A program made the position numbers and the translations under genes. This document shows positions 25,301 through 40,300 of a stretch of DNA of 64,000 nucleotides, piece by piece. The notes under the pieces were generated by a model. It worked only from the letters and a program-made list of their open reading frames with translations, ran no database searches and had not been told where the DNA came from. The stretch's first letter is position 1, and every line of letters begins with the position of its first letter. Where the stretch lies: the NCBI GenBank assembly GCA_022316685.1, contig JAKJHU010000023.1, positions 5,629,192 through 5,693,191 on the forward strand, written 5' to 3'. Source of the stretch: Progne subis subis (Eukaryota; Chordata; Aves; Passeriformes; Hirundinidae).

Positions 25301-28300
25301 GGCTCTTTGTGCATCTTTGTGGCTCACTTATGACGCTACATTTCTAAAGACTTAAAATCCGAGACCAGCATTTATGTTTATCAGTGTCACTAAAAATTAG
25401 TTGTACAGGAAGAGAAGGGAAAAAACGCTTTAAAATGTTTTAAAAACAGTTTATTCCTAGCCAACAGTATTTGCATGACCTAGCCTCCAGTATTATTTGC
25501 TTGACCCAGCTTAGTAGCTGAAGCTTCTTCTAAAGTTTATTACTTGTTGCGAGCATTAGGTCTTTTGTTTGTAATGTTTAGCTGTTTCATTTTGGTTTGC
25601 TTCTATGGGTCTCCTAAGAATTTTGAATTAATCCAAAATAATTTTAATTTGTTTTTATTTTTGTGAGCATCCTTTCATACTGGGGCTTACCAGGACTGAG
25701 CATGGATTCTGTGTAGAGCTCATTTCAGATCCTGAAACTTAGCGGTTTCAGTCTTTTGAACTCGTTAGCATTTCTACTCAAAGATTTTCCACAGTCCCCA
25801 CCAGACTCCCATCTTAGAGTGCACTTTGTTTTTGCTGTGTCTTTCCATTGTTCTGTGATTTGTTGTTTTGTACAGTATTTTACCAAAACTAGGTCTTGTT
25901 GACATGTTACTGTAAAATTCCATTTTGCAAAGGTTTTTATCACTAATTTGAAAAAGATATGATTGAAATGCAAAAGAGCAAAACAAAACAGATGGCCCAG
26001 GAGCAAAGGCAAAGCTCCTATGAAAATTGGTGGATACAATACAATATTCAGTTTCATTCATGTGTCACTAGAGAAGATCTCAAAGGCTTTGAATTTTTTG
26101 CCAGCATATCTAAAATGCGCATGTAGTTAAATGTGTTTTGATAACTCTTTGTGTTTTGTAACAATTGCCAGCGTGTATTGATGTTTCCTTATCACAAAAA
26201 CACTTTCACATTACATTAAAGCACTTGTTTCTGGCTTTTTTTCAGAGGGCTATGAATTTCTCCAAAAACCCCCTGCTGGATTTTATCCAAGACTTGGTGT
26301 GATAAGTTTTGCTGGAATTATTGGCTTGTTTCTTGCTCGAGGTAAGTGGGAACCGTTTGAACTGGTTATGTGACAATTTTGGATAAGTAATTTTTTGTGG
26401 GTTTTAGGGTACTAATTTTTAGTTATGACAAGGAGGTCTGAATTAACTGTGCAAGCGTGTTTCTACACTGTTCCTCCAGTTATAAAGAAGCTTCATGGAA
26501 AAGGTATTTAATAACCAACAATTACTGTTTTATCATGGCTGTATTTGTTACTAATATCTAGTCTTCCATATTTCCCAGTAGTATCTTAGTATAACAGAAA
26601 TGGCAAAGGACTTTGGTATCTTTTAGCCTAAAAATATTTTTAATTATTGAAGTTCTTGATCACATATGTTACTGTAGAAAACAATAGAGAAATGAATTAT
26701 GGTAACATACAGATGTTCCAGAACTATGATATGTGTCCAATTAGGTGTATATTCGAATACTTTTTCAAAGTATTGTGTGTCCACATGCAGAGCTACTGCA
26801 GATGGTGATTCACCAAATAGACTTGTGAACTCTGGGTGTACTATAAATATCTGCACATTTTGCACTACAGAAAAATGATACAGTTCATTTCATCACACTT
26901 ATTGAAGAAATGCTCATGCTTTCATAAATAGAAGCATTAGTCTAAGAAATGTTACGTGTGAAGAAGTATTTTGTGCTTACACTGAGATATTCTTAATGCA
27001 GTGAAATGTAGGTAACAGAATATCGAAGCTGTAGAATTTAAATACCAATGAGGACATGGTTTGGACAAAAATAAACTTTTGTGGGGCCTGAATGTGTTGA
27101 ACTAGAAGCATGTGCTTGGCTGCATAGAAGTTAGAAATGCATCTCAAAATATTTAATTTTTCACTGAAGCTGGTGAAAGCAGTACTTCACTTTTTTTCCT
27201 AGCTATTTTTTTTTAATTAAATCAAAGAAACTCCCCTGTTTGAAGTTCTTTTTCTTAAAAATTCCCACTTCTCAAATAGCATGATCATGAATGAGATCGG
27301 CTTCCATCATTTATGACTGTAGCAAAGTGAGGGGAGAGGGGGAAGTGCAGTCTTGGGACTGGAATTGAAAGATTAGAGTATCCTTGATTTAATGAAAATC
27401 AAAATACCTCATACTAAAAATGTTAAATTTGTGAATCTTATAGGATGGGAGGCATAATTTTAGAACTTTTTTTTCCTGGTAGTAGTTTAAAATATGACTG
27501 TTATTTCCAGAAAGTATTCAAACCGTAGAAGGAAGCGCCATTTAATTTTGATGCTACCGAAAGTCCTCTTTATTCCTCCCTCCCTTGGTCTTTGTGGAGA
27601 AATTGCCCTCTTGGAAGGTACAGATGAAATCCCCCAGGTCTAATGATACCACTTGAATATGCACAGCTGCTCCCTAAGTACAGAGTATGGTATTCAAAGT
27701 TTAATCATGTGAATATTGTGCAGTCATGCAGCTTGGTTTAAAATGCCATTAGAGATAATTAGTTTTAACTCTTGTCACAGATGGAGGGATGCACTCCACT
27801 TGTAAGAGAGCAGCAGCAATCTGTTTATTGATATAAAGCAATGATTTGAAAGGATTTGATGGCAAGGTACACTTGTTCAGTTACTGCATAGAGGACAGGC
27901 TCAGACAGATTTGTTTGGGCAGAATCCTGCTCTTGAGTCACAGAATTCAGAGACAGCTTCCTTCTTTTCTAGGGTCCTACTCAGAGGAGCCTAGATGTGT
28001 CCAGTCCTAGTCCCAGACTTGGTTAGCAGTTTATATCCAAAGGATTTTATGTACACAATCAGTCTAAGATATGATCTCAGTGAAGCTTACAAAGTTTTGC
28101 AAAGTACTAGGGAGGCCCCTACTGCAGTATAAGAGTGATTATGTTTTTTAAAAAAACTGGTAGGATGGGAGAGAAAATACACTAAAATATATTTAAGAAA
28201 ATTGTTTATAAATAAAATGTTAGGGCCATTCAGCTGACTAGGCTAACATATACTCTTAACAATGGTTTGTGGGTTTTTTGTTACAAAACAGGCTCAAAAA

Positions 28301-31300
28301 TAAAGAAGTTGGTGTATCCTGCAGCTCTCATGGGTATTGGTACCGCCGTGTATTACCCTCAGCAAGCGGTTGCCATTGCAAAGGTCAGTGATGATACCTT
28401 TCTTTGCAGAAGTGTCTTGTACTCTCATTGTTGCCTCCTAGCTTCAGATTAATGGGTCGTCCCTGTTTAAAAGCCATGTCAGTGGCAATTAACAAAATTA
28501 TGGTTATTTTGTCAAAGCAGATGAGTCTGGGCTGAAATATAATCAGACATGCTCCTCTTAGTGACATTTTTCTTCTGAACGTCTGCTGTAGTGTCTTCAG
28601 TTACAGGAACGTAAATTCCTTTCAAAATCTCTAATCTGACGTAACACTAAATTAACATTATATGCTAAGTGAGTACAGTTTACAGTGCTAAGGAAGCGTG
28701 AAGTACCTTGTGAGCAAATGAAAACAGTGTTTGAAAGAAAAAAAGAAAGAGTTTCTATAGACAAGTCATCCTAACATTTAGAGATAAATGTTATAGACAT
28801 TTCTGCTCTTTTTTTTTGGTTGAGGCTTTAAGAAAGATAGCATGCACATTCTGGAACGGGGTGAGAATTCTGCTGCAAACTTACTGGATGCCTTCCCTAT
28901 TTATGGATTTGTTGTTTCAGGCATGCAGGAAACATGTTAACTTGCAGTTTCCTAAATGAGTTTCCTGCGAGAGAAAGAATTGAAGAGACCACAGAATTGC
29001 TTACAGCCCTTACTGAGGTTAGATCATGTGCCCTGCTGTCCACACTTAGTGGTACTGGCAGATTCCTCAGTTCTCCACCACACTGTGTTTCAAATCCAGC
29101 TTTTAACCACTCACAGTGCACACTCTTGCATCTTTCAGAAATTCTTTGTATTTCAGCCTTTGGTAAATTTGCTATCTAGTTACTGGCCACTTGTAAATAA
29201 CCCTGACATCTCAGAATGGTAATACGATATTCTCAAGACCCTATGATGTTCTTTGAAAACTGAAAGGTCATTGACTTAGGGAGAGTCAAAACTGCTGAGT
29301 TTGAACTCTGCCAGCATGGTGGTACTCTGATCTTTGATGGAATCTTTTTTTACTGCTTCCAGGATTCAAATGCTCTAAATACAAATAATTCTGTTGACTT
29401 ATTCTCAGAGAGTGAAAATTATGCAAGTGGAAGGAAAAAAACCTATCAAAATTTAGGAAGCTTAGACATTTCTGTTGGAAACTGTGTATTAAAATTCTAC
29501 TTGCCTTCTGAACAGTGAAGTGGGAAGCGATTGAACGCTGTTCAAACTGATGTTACTGTTTTTAAAGAAGCTCAGTTCAGGCTTAACTGTGGATTTGGTG
29601 CTAACAGCTTCACAATACTTAGTTTATTTTATGAGAACTTTGAAGTGCATGATTGCTTTTTGATTAATTCACAGTTCTTAGTTTGACTGTAATGAAAAAT
29701 CTGATAGGAGATTGGAATGGGTTTAGCTTTGTTGACTTGATCAGGACAGTAAGACGTATGAATTTGGAAACTTCTGTGGGGAGAGGAATATCCTCGATAC
29801 TGTTTTGGTTCCTCTAATCTATCTTGTGCTTTTCTTTTCTTAAAAAAGCAAAGTTTTAAGCATATCATATCTTACCATCCATAATTTTTAGGCTTTAATC
29901 TGAAACTGGAAACCCTTTCCTCTCAATTAATTATTTTTAAATGTTTCATAAGCCTTTAAAAAATGTCTATAAGCCTAGAAAGAAATGCCTGCAATACAAA
30001 GCTTACTTGTCAACTTAATGAAGCAATATAGAAAATATTCTGGAATATAAATTTAAATTATTTTATTTTTTTTATTATGTTATTTTTATTTTTCTGCCAC
30101 ACTTAAGTACTTCATCACTGCTTTTTCTTTTACAGTTGTACAATTCCTGTCACTGTGTGTTGTGTTTTTGGTTTTTAAATTTGTGGGGGTTTTGTTTCTG
30201 TCTCACTTTTATTTAAGACTTTCCAAAAGAGAGTCACAGCAAAGTGTATTTATAGTTGAGCTCCAACACTTAATTCATCTGGAAGTAATTTCTTTTCTTT
30301 AATTAAGATGTATGAATTCCTAAGTAAAGTTAGCAACAGACTTCATCATTGGTAACAGGTAGTTTTCAGACACTAATCATCTAACTGAAGATGGAAGAAA
30401 TTCATAGACTATTTTCCCCCCTGCTTTAGTAAATAATCTAATAAATATTAGATCACAAATACTGATAAATCACAAATTTGTAAGGGATTTATTTCCTCAC
30501 TGCCAGTATTACTATACTTTTAATAACTTTGAACAAAAGGTCAAACTGTATATGTGGTAGAGGAACTGAATTTAATACTAAAGCTTATTTTATTCTGGTG
30601 GAACCCTACTTAGTGTTTTGAAATGGTATTGCTTTCCAGCTAATCATAATATACTCAAAATACTTTATATTTACTGTGGCTTATCTTCCATCTGGAAAGA
30701 ACTTTCCATGATGCAGTTATTTAAATCACTTTATCATTAGAATTAATTTTTTTCCTTTGTTATTAGAACCTTTCAAACTTACTGAAGTGCTGGCTATGCT
30801 TTCATCCTTCTTGAAAGAAAAAAAAGCTTCCCAATAAGCCAGTTTTGTTTCTTTGACAGCAAACCACATTATTTCAATGTCTTTTGATGCCATACCTTTG
30901 TTCAGTCTATATGGCATGAACAGATGTGCTGGCACAGCTGAGAGCAGGACATGATTCCAGGAACTGGAGTTGGGAAGCAGCAGTCGGGTCCCTTGATCCG
31001 TGTTCACTGCTAAATGCTCAGGAAATGGCACTTTGACTGCTTTGTTAACAGTGTAAATGTAGAAAACCCAATGGATTCTCAGTTTAGTTTCTCAGCATGA
31101 AATGTAGATAAAGAATTGCTAATTAAAATTCTGTATGTGTGTAATTCTGTGTAACATCCAGTGTAGTCAGTACTGCGCGCTCGTGGTGCTACGTGGCACA
31201 TTAGGCCTTGGAGACTGTGGGGGCTCCCCCAGTAGTGCCCAGTGCTACCCCAGTAGTGCCCAGTATGGCTGTTGGTGGCCCATGGTCACCTCAAACTTTC

Positions 31301-34300
31301 AGAATCCCTATTGAGAACCACTTTTGAACTTGTTTGTTCAAACTTTAGCATACAAACCCCCTTATGCTGCTGCATTCAACAGCGATGGCATTTAGCATGT
31401 TGACCTTGTAGCTTGCACTTTCAGTCTGCCTAGAACTTCATTTTTCAACTGTGAAAGTGCCTGTGGGTCCTGGCTCTTGGGTGATTTGTGCACTGGTGAA
31501 ACATTGGTTGGTTTTGGCAGACTGGGTTGCTGTGCCTTGTGATGTAGGTGCTTAATCCAGCGACATGAATGACCAGTTTCTCATTTAATGCAATTCATAA
31601 ATCACTCGGTCCTATGACTCCTATAATAAGAATATTTTTAAGTTTGTACTGTTAGGCATTTAGTGTGGTTTTAAACATTTTAGCGGCGTATTTTTAAGCA
31701 GAAACAAAAAAATAGCTTAAGGACAGTTGTTTTTTCTCATTTTATGTTGATAGCTGTGTCTTCAGTAATATTGTAGACAAAACCAGCACTTTTCTTATTG
31801 TGATTATTTTTTAGTCCTGGTAGGTTTGTACTGTTTGCACAAGGAACCACTGTCTTTTCAGATGAGCCAGCGTGTTTGTTGAAGTGCTAGAGAATGAACA
31901 CTTCTGATACTGAAAAACAAAATAACTGTCTCTACCTGTAATATTTAAATTGGGCAGTTTAGGAGATTTAACTGGTTCACTTGATGTGCTTTTTACTGAT
32001 GACCCTTTTTACTTTGAGCTATAGAGAAAACTGAGTATATCCAATGGACTTGTTTAAACCGAAGTAATTGGTCAGCTATGGTGGCAAAAAGGATACTTTG
32101 TATTTAAGACAGCCTATATTTTGGGTTTAGTTGTGACTTGGAAGTGCGGTTGCTGATTTGGGTTTGTTTTCTTTTAATTCTAGTTATTCAATAGCCTCTT
32201 TTGTAAGGTAGCAAGCACATGGTGTCTGCCCAGAAGCACATCCTTGTACCATTGTGTAGTAACTGGTGTAATCAGTCTTGCTGATTACAGATCAGACAAA
32301 CAAGGGGAAGTGGCTCCTCACACCATGTGTACCCAGCAGTAAGAACCACTTGGAACAGGGATGCTGGAAATTTGCACTTCCCCTTGAACTCCATGCAAAA
32401 AGTTCACAAAAGGGAAATTGTTTGGGCCTCTTTGCACGCATAAAAATCACCTCTGGCTGAGGAAATCTCTGAAAAGTGAATTGATGGAGACTGGAAGAAA
32501 CTTAAAAATGTAGTTCAGAAAATTTTTCAGAAACATCAGAAAACTCTTTCAGAAACATTTACACTTGCCCTGTTCTCCGAGTTTGTTTTTGTGGCTTTGC
32601 CTGCTGTAGAAGATAGGGAAATGCCTTAGTTCTTGATTTCATAAGGCTTTTTTTTTTAGTTTAATAGCTGTTTAGTTGGACAAATTGGGTTTTTTTGCTG
32701 TTCTTCATACAGAAACAGATAGTGATATGAAAGTCAGTATAGAGCTGAACCTGGCTATAAAACCTAACACTTTTTAGTTTTAAAGGGTGCTATGAATATT
32801 ACAATTCCTTGTCACATAAGGGACAAGGAATACTGTTTTATTAGACTTAGGGCCTTTTTCTGTCATAAAATAGCTGTTGGTGTAATAGAGCAAACAGTCT
32901 TTCCTAGCTGTGTTCTGTTTTGGGAGTTGACAGGTGAGTATTCATTACATTCATCTATCGGCAAGTTCTAAAAAGCAAATAAGAAGAAAATCTAAAATTG
33001 CAAAATAGTGACAACCCTAAGTAGGGTCTTTGAAATAAGTATGGTGAAATTAAGAAATACTTTGCATATGTTAATGATGTTGAATGTCAAATAGTAAGAA
33101 AACCAGGATTGTTTCCATGTAGCATCATTCCACTCCTGTTTGTCCAGATGTATATTCAGGTAGTCTTCAGACAGTTTTTGGCACATTATTTTTTCTTATT
33201 TCTCATGTGACATTATTTTCCAAAATGTTTATTAATGCTGCATATTATGAGCTTGAGCAGGAAGAGTTAAACATCTTGTGTTTTGAGACTTCTTCCACTT
33301 AAGTAAGAAGCAAGGCGATATTCCCCAGATTATTAGGTTCATGCTTTCTAAAAACTTTTGTTTCAAAGGTTGCTGGCACACAGCTGTATGACTGGAGTCT
33401 TCAAGGATATATTGCTGTAGAAGCTCTTTGGAAGGATAATCCTAAGAAGAAGAAATCAGGGGAAAAAGGTGATAAGGTAAGAAGTCTGAGGAACTTGATT
33501 TCTGAATTTACTGCTGGCTTTTCAGACAAATTATGAACAACAATGGTTTTGTTCCACTGTGACTTGGCCTTTATTTCTGAAGAGAAATTTTTCATCCTGT
33601 CTTTCTAAGCTGTGGAAAAGCAGACTTACTTCAAGTTAAACTTTCAGAAATGCTCTTTGGAAGTTTCCTTTTGTATAATCTGATGCAGATAAGCAAACAG
33701 AGTTCTAGAAAATATATATAGATGGCTTAGTGAAGTAGAGTGTGTGAGACTAGAGAACTGAGCAAGTTGATTAAATGTGTGCCAGGGAAAGCCTGGACGG
33801 TAAGGTTTTTAGCTGTTTTTTTAGCTGCTGCTTAAAGAAATAAAAGTTCATTAAAAATGTGTAACGTAAAGCTTCTATGGTTTTAATTCGCTTCCAAACT
33901 CACTGTGACTGGGAGAGAGGTGTTTTGGGAGACAAAAATTGCCGTTGGATAGACCTTGGGGATAGGATCAAGTTCCCTTGGTAGGGCTGGGTGTAGCACT
34001 AGTTCCAAACAAGCTGGACTGGGGAAACGTTCACATGTCCTGGCAGTTGCTGAGTCTCCTGAGAGTGAAGACTTTCATCAGTGGATACTCATCCTGTATT
34101 GGCCCAAGGCACTTGAGTAAATGAACTTGAATAAACAAAGGTTAATCGTTCTGTAGCTTTCCTAAAACCTAGGCTATCAAAAAGAAACTCAAAAAAGGAG
34201 GCAATGTTAAAATATTTCAGAAAGACAAACTGACATCATTAGTCAAAAACAGCTGAAGTTTTTCTTTTATTGTGTCCCAGGCTTTCAAAAGGGAACACGT

Positions 34301-37300
34301 GGTTGCTATTGGAAGGCAAAAACTTTTGACACTTTCATCTTGCTATTAGGCTTATTCAAGCACTTGCTACCTCAGCAGAAAAACAAACAGCATGCAGAAT
34401 TGCAGACACCACTAAGTAAACACCCTTCTTTCTCTTCCTCCTTGCAGAATCTTTAAATCACACCCCTTAGTTGCCAAAACACATTACTTGCACAAAGAAG
34501 CAAAATGCCCATTGATGGGTGTTCTCCAAAAGTTCATCTCCTTGTTCAGGTACTGTCATTGTGAAGTGTTGCTGTGTAACTTGATGGATTAGACAAGGTA
34601 CAAAACCCCTGTGACTCAAATGAAGAAACAGTACTTGATCACTTGATGAAACTGCTTGCATTTCCCAGGTTCATGGATCTCTTACCACTGAGACAAACAG
34701 CCTTCCTGGTGCTTTTTCCTCTGAAGTTCCTAAAGAGAGGGTCTTGTCTCCCTGCTGTGCAGAGGAGCTGAACAGCAGCTGTAAAAGTCACATGCTTTTG
34801 TCTAGGATGGGGACTTAGAAGTGATTCTAATGGAAGAAGTTTGCTCTGAAGCTTCCTTTGGCCTGGGTTGGTGAAACCATACAAAATTCATCGTTGAGAA
34901 TCTGGGTGGGTAGAGATGAGTTTGGTTTAGGTTTGTTTCTTATGGAAATAATCATACAGATTATTAGCACCACCAAATCAGTATCAACTTTTCAAGCAGA
35001 AGAATTTCTGTCTAAGTTCTGGTTTTTATTGGATGCTTTTACTCATACAGAAGTGTCATGGAAGAAAATGCTTTTAACTATCATATACTAAGATTGGCAA
35101 AGCATTCTGGGATCGATTCTGTGACTTCTCTCTTAATTTGACAACCTTATGAAAGAATTTGGTTGCTTTTGTATGCATATTTCTTATTGTTGTTCTAGGC
35201 AGCTAGAATCCTGAACTAGTGAAGACAGGTCTAAATGTTACTCTTGAGTTGTTGCAGCAGATGTAACCCATTTCATGAAACTATGCCAGAGCAAAAGATG
35301 TTATTTTTGTTTTTGTGACATTTATTCCAGCGTTTTCCTGTTGCTACACAAAGGATTCTTGCAAATAGTCAAGCAATATATGGGTGTCTCTTCTTGGCTT
35401 CTGTTAATTTGTTACGTTGCTCATAATTTGTTTGATAGTCAGGTACCACAGCTGTGCATAACTTCATGTTTGTGCAGCAATATATCATTAAAACAAATGT
35501 GGTATGTTAATTTTCTGAAGGTTTTATGAAACAAAAACCTGTGCCAAATTGAGGTCATATTAACTGAATTCTGAGTTCTGCCAAGAAAGATGAATTCTGG
35601 GACCTTCTGTGCCTGCATTTCAAAACACTGTGGCTGCAGCCCCTCCATACAGCAAGTCAGTCAGATAAATGTTTTTAATATGCTGTTGAAGGATGCAGCT
35701 CTTCAGGATGTCAGGATAAAATCCCCCTGCTAAAACCGAAGCACATAAAAAAGCAATTTCCTTTCCTTAGTTCTCACTCTGTCTTGTATATATACCATTC
35801 AAAGACTTCTGCTGTATTTTCAGCAATTTTGGATTCTCTCTCTTCCAGCAACACTGAGTTGGGTGCCCCTTGTTTTTAGTGAAATGACCAAATTGTGTAA
35901 ACCCAGAACAGCCCTATAGCTCTAAACACATCGTTCTTTCAGCCCTTGTTCCTTTCTTCTTGTCTTTGCTCTTTCCCACTTTGGCCCAACTAGTTATAAG
36001 ATCTCACAGGAAACTAATTTCCCCCTCAGCTTCAGAGACTGAGAGAAGCTTTTATGGCATATTATTTGGTTTTCATTCCTGTCTAGTATGCTGATGGACA
36101 CCACTAGTGACTTAGCAATACTAATATATGATACATACAGTTTTTAAACCTGTATGGTTTTATTACACATGTAAATATGTATAAATATATTTCTATAAAA
36201 CCATATTTAGAATCTATGGCAATCACTGGGTATTTTATTAAGTGCTAGGTGTTTACAGAATGCCTCCAGGTGCAAAGAGGGCTCAGCTGTAGCTGATTTC
36301 CTGTACTCGCTCAGAACAAGTGTCATGGAAATTGTGGACAAGAACCTTCCTCATCTGAAAGCTCTATTGAAAATTGTGGTGTCAGTGTTTTGACTGGGGA
36401 GCCTCACCATCAGTCACAAATTGTGACCATAACAAACCTTAAATTATGTTTTAAAGAGAGTTTTTAAGTCACATGTATTTTGGTCATCTTTTAAAACACA
36501 ACAGAAGCAGCTTAGAGAGCTGCTTTCTACAAAAAATGCTTCTCAGGCTTAGCTTTGGTAGGTTTTGAATAGGCAGGAAAATGTCTGGTCATTTAAACTA
36601 AAAGATAAATATCTACTTCTGGCAGAAAATGCTGTTTCCTGTCACGTGCCCTCCTTTTATTGTTTGGTAGTAAGAACAAAAACAGTATGAAACTTGTAAG
36701 AAATATTACTTCTTTTGGATTGGATCCTTACTGGAGATCCAATCCAAAAGAAGGCAGTGGGGAATTTAGATGTGGTAGGAGTGGGATGGACAGAAAGAAT
36801 GTACTCTGCAAAAAGCTGATCTCTCTAAGGACAGCTTAGAGCAACATTTTTGAAAATACTATATATTTTTGTGAGAATTAAGTTCAAGGTCAACTTAAAT
36901 AAAAGAAGATGTTACTGATTTACTAGGGGAGGATGAATAAGGTAAGGCAATGATGTTCTCTTTATTCCAAGCAATACCTTGCAAACAAAAGAGGACAGAA
37001 GGTAAATTATTAATCTCTGAGTCCAGGTGAGACTTTGTTTTTCTTTTGCTGCTGCCTTTTTTTTTTTTTTTTTTTCCTCCTGGTGGCCAGACTTTCCCTT
37101 TCAAGAGTTTCCATAAGCATAAAAGATACACACCTATCTTACATACTTTTGAAGCTGTAATTTCTAAGATCAGTGTAAAAGGGTCTAGCCATCTGCAAGG
37201 CTTCAGAGGTAGCAACAGAAACTTTTGCACCTGCCTCAGCTGTAATGTAGGGGAAAGAGGCACCACACACTTGGGGGTTTGACATTTAGTTAGTTTGCTT

Positions 37301-40300
37301 TGGGGTGTTTCTCTTTGTATGGAAGGAAAATTGTCAGAGTAATCATGGAGGGGTTTTTGCAAAGTTTGTTGTTTAAAGTTTATGTCTTAATGTATCTCTG
37401 TTAGATACTGTGTGAGCTGAGTTGGGGTGGTTTTAATCACTCGTGTGTACTGAAAGGACATGAGTTCCAGTGTTATTTTTAGTTTCAAATAATGATGGGG
37501 GGTTTTTTAATTCCAAGGAATTCCAGTGTATTGAACATTTTATAATGAATGTGTTATGGAGATTTCTTATCAGTCAGCTTTTACTTGAAACAGTCAGAAA
37601 CACAAAAATGCAAAATATTTCCTCTTCTGCTGTGGGATGGAGCTCTGATGTGTGAGCTCCTCTGGCCACCCAGATTCGTTATGGAGTGGTGGTGTTGAGC
37701 CAGAAAGTAGAAAGACTCTCTTGAATATGTGCCTGCTTCTGATTACGAGAGGGTACCCTGGCACAAAGGAAGTCTGTCTTCTGAGTCATTGATCTAAACA
37801 GATTTTTTGCTTCTGACTGGGTTTTGAGAGTGCTAGAGGACTTTGGCACTTTTTTGTAAAATTATGTTCCTGTGCCATAGGAAGTCTTTTTCTGGCTAAA
37901 TCACATTACTGCTGGAGCTGTCTCACTTAGGCTTACTATTTACACAGTGGGCATATACAGAATTAAAAACTTCTTAATTACCAATTCAGCAAATGACTTT
38001 GTGTGAGGGATGGCAGTCTGTCAGTGGATTGGCTTGAATTAAATAACTCAGGCTTAATAGTTTTACTGAAGGCAAGCCCTGTGAAGGCAAGCCCTGTGAA
38101 CAACAAAGGAATTTAGCAATACCCCTGTTCTCTTGTACATGTGTGCTGTGTGTGTTGCTTTAGTTTTTTTTTTCCTCTTCCAGGACATGGGGGGGGGGGG
38201 GGGGGGGGGGGAAAAGTGCTTACCTAGACAATAATTGCTTTTTACAAGTTAAAACAAGAGACTGGAAAAACACACACTTCTCTGTGAGGAGCTTATTTTT
38301 AGTTCATTTGTTCAGGATTGAGTAAACTCTGAGATGAGGCATCGTTAGTCAGATTATTCATTGTAAATTATAGTAAAACGTCTTAACTTAGAAGTTCCCA
38401 TACAGGCAAATTACAGAGTAGATTATTATTTTGAAATGGGTGTCATTGTGATTTCCTCTACTATGAGATATCCAGGGTAGTGATCAAAATAAAATGGGTT
38501 TTTGAAAGCAAGAATTACCTTTTAAAGGTCTTGCTAGGCATTTTTTGAATAAGACATTTAAGAAATATCTTCATAATTCAATCTTGTTATATTGAGTCCA
38601 TATCTCCAGCACAGCATATGCAGGATTGCACAGACTTGGTGCCTTATTGCCTTTAATTGGTAATATATAAATTTGACCCATTCTTTGAAACATTTTCCAG
38701 TCTCTTCTAGATTCTTTTGCTACATTTTCCATCACATTTAGCATTATAGAATCACAGAATGGTTTGGGATGGAAGGGGTCTAAAACATAATCTAGTTCCA
38801 ACCCCTTGCAGGAACAGCTTCCAGCTAGACCAGGTGACTCAAGCCCCATCCATCCTGGCCTTGAACGCTTCCAGGGATGGGGCATAAACAACTTCTCTGG
38901 ACAGCCTGTGTCAGTGCCTCACCACCCTCACAGCAAAGAATTTCTTCCCAATATCTAATCTAAACCTGCCTTCTTCCAGGTTGAAGCCATTCCCACTTGT
39001 TCTGTCACTACAGGCCCTTCTGAAAAGTCCTTCTCCGGCTCCCTTGTAGCTCCTTTTTTAGGTACTGGAAAACTGCTAGGAGTTTTCCTAAAGCCTGCTC
39101 TTCTCCAGGCTGAACAATCCAAACTCTCTCAGCCTGTCTTTGTAGGAGAGGTGCTCCAGCCCTCTGATCATCTCCCTGGCCTCCTCTAGACTTGGCCCCA
39201 GCAAGTCCACATCCTTCTGTCACAGGCCCCAGAGCTGGACACAGCACTCATGGTGGGTCTTCCAAGAGCAAAGCAGGCCTGCTGCCCACGCTGCTTTTGA
39301 AACAGCCCAGGATGTGGTTGGTTTCTGGGTTGCAAGGGCACATTGCAGGGTCATGTTGAGCTTTTCATCAACCAGCAACCCCAGGTCCTTCCCCTCAGGG
39401 CTGTTCTCAATCCATTCTCTGCCCATCCTGTGTTTGTGCTTGGGATTGTCCTGACCCAGGTCAGGACTTTGCACTTGGCCTTGCTGAGTTTCATGAGGTT
39501 CACACAGATCCACCTCTCCATCCTGTCACGGGCCCTCTGGATGACATTCCTCCCTGCAGCATTGACTGCACCTCACAACTTGGTGTTGTTGGCAGAGTTG
39601 CTGAGGGTGCCCTCGCTCCCTCTGTCCTTGCTGCTGACAGAGGTGTCACTGACCCCGAGGAGCACCACTCCTCACTGGTCTCCACTGAGATGTCAGATGT
39701 TGACTGTGACTCTGAGTGTGACCATCCAGTCAATTCCTTACCTGCTGAGTGCTCCTTCCATCAAACCAACATCTCTCCAGTTTAGAGACAGAGATGTCCT
39801 GCAGACCAGTGTCAAGTGCTTTGCACAAGTCAGAGATGACATCAATCACTCTTCCCTTGTCCACCACCGCTGTAACTCTGTTGTAAAAGGCCACCACATT
39901 TGTCAGGCACACTTTGCTATTAGTGAAGCCATGTTGGCAGTCACCAATCATCTCTTTATTTATGTCATGTTGGTAAAAATAGCCTTCTAGAATAAAGAGG
40001 AAATGCCATTTAATTTCCACGTGTAGAATTTAAGAACAATTGAAGGTGGGTGCCACATCTGATGATTTCACTCAACCCCCTGTTCAAAGCAAAGACAGTT
40101 TCAAAATTAGATTTGGTGGTTCAGGCTTACGTAGTCATGTGCTGAATATTTCCAGGGATGGAGATATAGCAAGTTCTCTGGAAAACCTGCTGCAGTGATT
40201 GGTGGTGTGATACATTTATAATTTTTTGCCCTTTGATATAAGAAAAATTTTCCACATTCCTCTGTCCTTTTCTCCCTGTCCTTTGGATGTGACATCCTCT

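Noticed and set aside
36895..37362. 155-codon frame on the - strand in APOO intron 7
   Set aside because: It includes a lysine run made by a poly(T) tract and shows no family resemblance.
39343..39990. 215-codon frame on the + strand
   Set aside because: It runs antisense through the CR1 copy at 38744-40020; the real coding direction of that DNA is the CR1 ORF2 on the - strand.
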